Part shown: positions 62,486 through 64,000 of the stretch, in pieces
Numbering within the stretch: position 1 is the first letter of the stretch
Layout: each line of letters starts with the position of its first letter
Assembly (NCBI RefSeq): GCF_013031405.1
Contig: NZ_WPZY01000010.1
Coordinates: 104,786-168,785, forward strand
Direction of reading: 5' to 3'
From: Ruegeria sp. HKCCD8929
GTDB lineage: Bacteria > Pseudomonadota > Alphaproteobacteria > Rhodobacterales > Rhodobacteraceae
DNA length: 64,000 nt
Translations under genes and position numbers: made by a program
Notes under the pieces: model-generated
What the model was told of the DNA's origin: nothing
What the model saw: the letters and a program-made list of their open reading frames with translations, nothing else
Databases searched by the model: none

Positions 62486-63469
62486 TTAAAAACATATTCT
62501 TTGAACCCATGTAGCCACTCTTGGCTCGCACAACTGCTCCAAGCGTGGTTCAAAGATTTCACTCGACCCTGCGCGCGCCATCCACTCCAGTACAGGGATA
62601 GGGTCGACATCCATCGCCGCCAGATATTCCGCGATTTGTAGATAAACCCTGTCGTCCAGAGAGATCTCACCAGATGGGGTGTAAACACGATGGAAGCCGA
62701 GATGTGGTCCCGGTCCCATCCAGATTGTTCGCCTCTCGCCACCCATAAACACAAGCGGACACGCGGAAAAACATGGCCCATGCAGTGTGGTGGTTAATCC
62801 TCGCTTTCTGATCTCTGAACCAGACAAGATGGCATCTACAACACTACCGCCCGCGCTCCCTAGGGCTATCAAATCAACTTCTGGGTTGGCGTCCAATACC
62901 GCTCGAAAACGATCATGGAAGCCACTATCAATGTCGCCATATACCACGAGAGTGTTTTCAAGAACTGAGAAGTCGCCCTTTAATTCGGGCTCATCAATAT
63001 ACGCCGTTCGCGGTATGCCATGGTTTCCGATACATTCGAGATTCCATAAGCTTTTCTTTTGGCTTTCTGTCATAGCGGTGGCGCGTCGCGCTGCTGCGAC
63101 CCAAGAGTCCAAGAACACGCTGTGCTCCATAAGCTCAAACGGATCAGCCTGTGGCGTAAGAGGTGGATCTTCAAACGTCTCCGCTCGCGCGATTTCATCC
63201 CTAAACCCAAGCATTCGACCGGCAATTGCGCAAATATGCCTGTCATGTCCAATGCCATGAAGCGCTGAACCTGGATGGCCAGAGCCCAAGCGCAAAGCGT
63301 AATCGTAGTATTCTGAGCTTTTCGCGCTGACGGCTTCAATCGCGTTATCCCAGGAAATTTCGGCCAACGCAAAAGACGGAAAGTGAAGCCCAAGGATCAG
63401 CGAAAGTGCTCGGGCTAGTGTCGCAATATTTCGCAAGATATTTCCTAGGATGATTGTTCGACCGAGCAT
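62486..63469 (-). CDS. periplasmic ClpP/crotonase-fold-like protein (COG3904 type)
   Basis: 327 aa from the ATG at 63469, with TTGGAG 6-7 bases upstream. A hydrophobic segment (LARALSLILGLHFPSFALA) acts as signal or anchor. The C-terminal half, VVYGDIDSGFHDRFRAVLDANPEVDLIALGSAGGSVVDAILSGSEIRKRGLTTTLHGPCFSACPLVFMGGERRTIW, then LGFHRVY, matches predicted periplasmic proteins with a ClpP-like fold; GGSV, CFSAC and LGFHR are its repeated motifs. The N-terminal half (residues 45-165) is not recognised and has several His and Cys. Function is unknown. Confidence 0.75.
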   Translation of the reverse strand: MLGRTIILGNILRNIATLARALSLILGLHFPSFALAEISWDNAIEAVSAKSSEYYDYALRLGSGHPGSALHGIGHDRHICAIAGRMLGFRDEIARAETFEDPPLTPQADPFELMEHSVFLDSWVAAARRATAMTESQKKSLWNLECIGNHGIPRTAYIDEPELKGDFSVLENTLVVYGDIDSGFHDRFRAVLDANPEVDLIALGSAGGSVVDAILSGSEIRKRGLTTTLHGPCFSACPLVFMGGERRTIWMGPGPHLGFHRVYTPSGEISLDDRVYLQIAEYLAAMDVDPIPVLEWMARAGSSEIFEPRLEQLCEPRVATWVQRICF

Positions 63470-63869
63470 GTCGAACTCCAAGCCTACGACTTAGAATTCA
63501 GGTGCAGACTATATGCGGACCCGCTCTATGAAAAGAGAAGGCCTTCTCATCAGGAGGCATTTTCGTGTCTTGGGCACTTTGAGTCCAGAGCTGTCCAAGA
63601 CCACCATGCGCAGCGGAGATCTATCTGTTCGGATGGTTAGTACTCATGCGGAAGTAGACCTTTTTTATCGATCATTCAAACGGCGACTTAGTTGCGCTCA
63701 TTACCACTGATGTAGCCAGATCGAACGGCGACTGTCGGTGAAATCCAGGCTTCGGAGTCAACCTATCTGTCAAAAAATGGTCAATCCGGTGCTTTGTTCG
63801 GCTTTTGCGCAACCGGAAGTCAATGGGTTAGCAGGTGCCCAAGGGTCAAACTATGTGGCACGACACAAT
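63470..63869. other. decayed region before the right repeat
   Basis: 400 bases without a convincing gene. It includes the second 33-bp repeat copy. A 65-codon plus-strand frame at 63513-63710 has no recognisable features. Confidence 0.35.
63697..63729 (+). repeat. 33-bp direct repeat, copy 2
   Basis: Exact copy of 61812-61844, in the same orientation and 1,885 bases away. The DNA between holds the antitoxin and ClpP-like genes. Confidence 0.75.
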
Positions 63870-64000
63870 TCTTGCGTGACACATGGTTTGAAACCTATGG
63901 CCAGCATTTTGACCCTTATGGCCAGATAGATTGACTTTTTCCGGCAGTGTCGCTGACCCATCGGGCAAAGCGGGCGCTCATGCACCGCGCGGCGAAGGTG
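63870..64000 (+). repeat. right copy of the island-flanking direct repeat (cut by window end)
   Basis: 131 bases matching 40159-40289 with three substitutions, in the same orientation. The two TATGGCC sub-repeats are preserved. The tRNA 3' end is not repeated before it, so it is not a simple integrase attachment-site duplication of the tRNA. Confidence 0.85.

Overview
The window reads as chromosomal DNA of a marine alphaproteobacterium of the Rhodobacterales (Roseobacter group, Ruegeria-like). The reasons are: a COQ9-family gene divergent from rpsU, an L-malyl-CoA/beta-methylmalyl-CoA lyase, several Lrp/AsnC regulators each facing an amino-acid gene, GC-rich codon use, and short intergenic repeats of a type I associate with this group. 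The species cannot be fixed from the sequence alone.

Positions 1-40,150 are mostly core genome. In order they hold COQ9 (partial) and rpsU; a protealysin-like M4 protease followed by its probable inhibitor (emfourin family); a DMT exporter; a CAP-domain/RTX protein; a PPK2 polyphosphate kinase; an Lrp regulator divergent from alanine dehydrogenase; MscS and MscL; a GST, a GMC oxidoreductase, a YtoQ protein and a PhyH dioxygenase. Next comes a broken-up translation cluster on the minus strand (rpmI-rplT, fatty-acid hydroxylase, pheS, a small membrane protein, an esterase, pheT). It is followed by Usp + AGCS symporter with a divergent Lrp regulator, pyruvate kinase, N-formylglutamate amidohydrolase, small DUF genes and a family III CoA-transferase. 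A D-amino-acid operon (dgcN-dgcA-D-amino-acid transaminase) faces mcl1. The rest holds further regulators, a LysE exporter, accA, a lytic transglycosylase and a tRNA-Ala(GGC).

Positions 40,159-64,000 look like an accessory island beside the tRNA-Ala gene. A copy of at least 131 bp immediately downstream of the tRNA recurs at the window end, 23.7 kb away. Between the copies lies a catabolic block with two uptake systems: a sugar-type ABC transporter co-transcribed with a small unknown protein and a metallo-beta-lactamase-fold hydrolase, and a complete TRAP transporter under a LysR regulator. A tightly overlapping minus-strand operon encodes a 3-hydroxyisobutyrate-dehydrogenase-like reductase, an IlvD/Edd [2Fe-2S] dehydratase, a SAF-domain oxidoreductase, a GMC alcohol oxidase/dehydrogenase and an aldehyde dehydrogenase. 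The same 24-bp dyad (CCGAAyGG-N8-CCATTCGr) sits upstream of both the TRAP operon and the catabolic operon, which ties them into one regulon. The substrate is not known; the enzyme set suggests oxidation of a polyol or sugar-like alcohol to an acid, followed by dehydration.

The right end of the island (58.5-64 kb) is decayed: a frameshifted tyrosine recombinase, a TetR regulator with an alpha/beta hydrolase that has Asp at the nucleophile position, a lone FitA-type antitoxin, a ClpP/crotonase-like periplasmic protein, and repeated fragments of mobile DNA.
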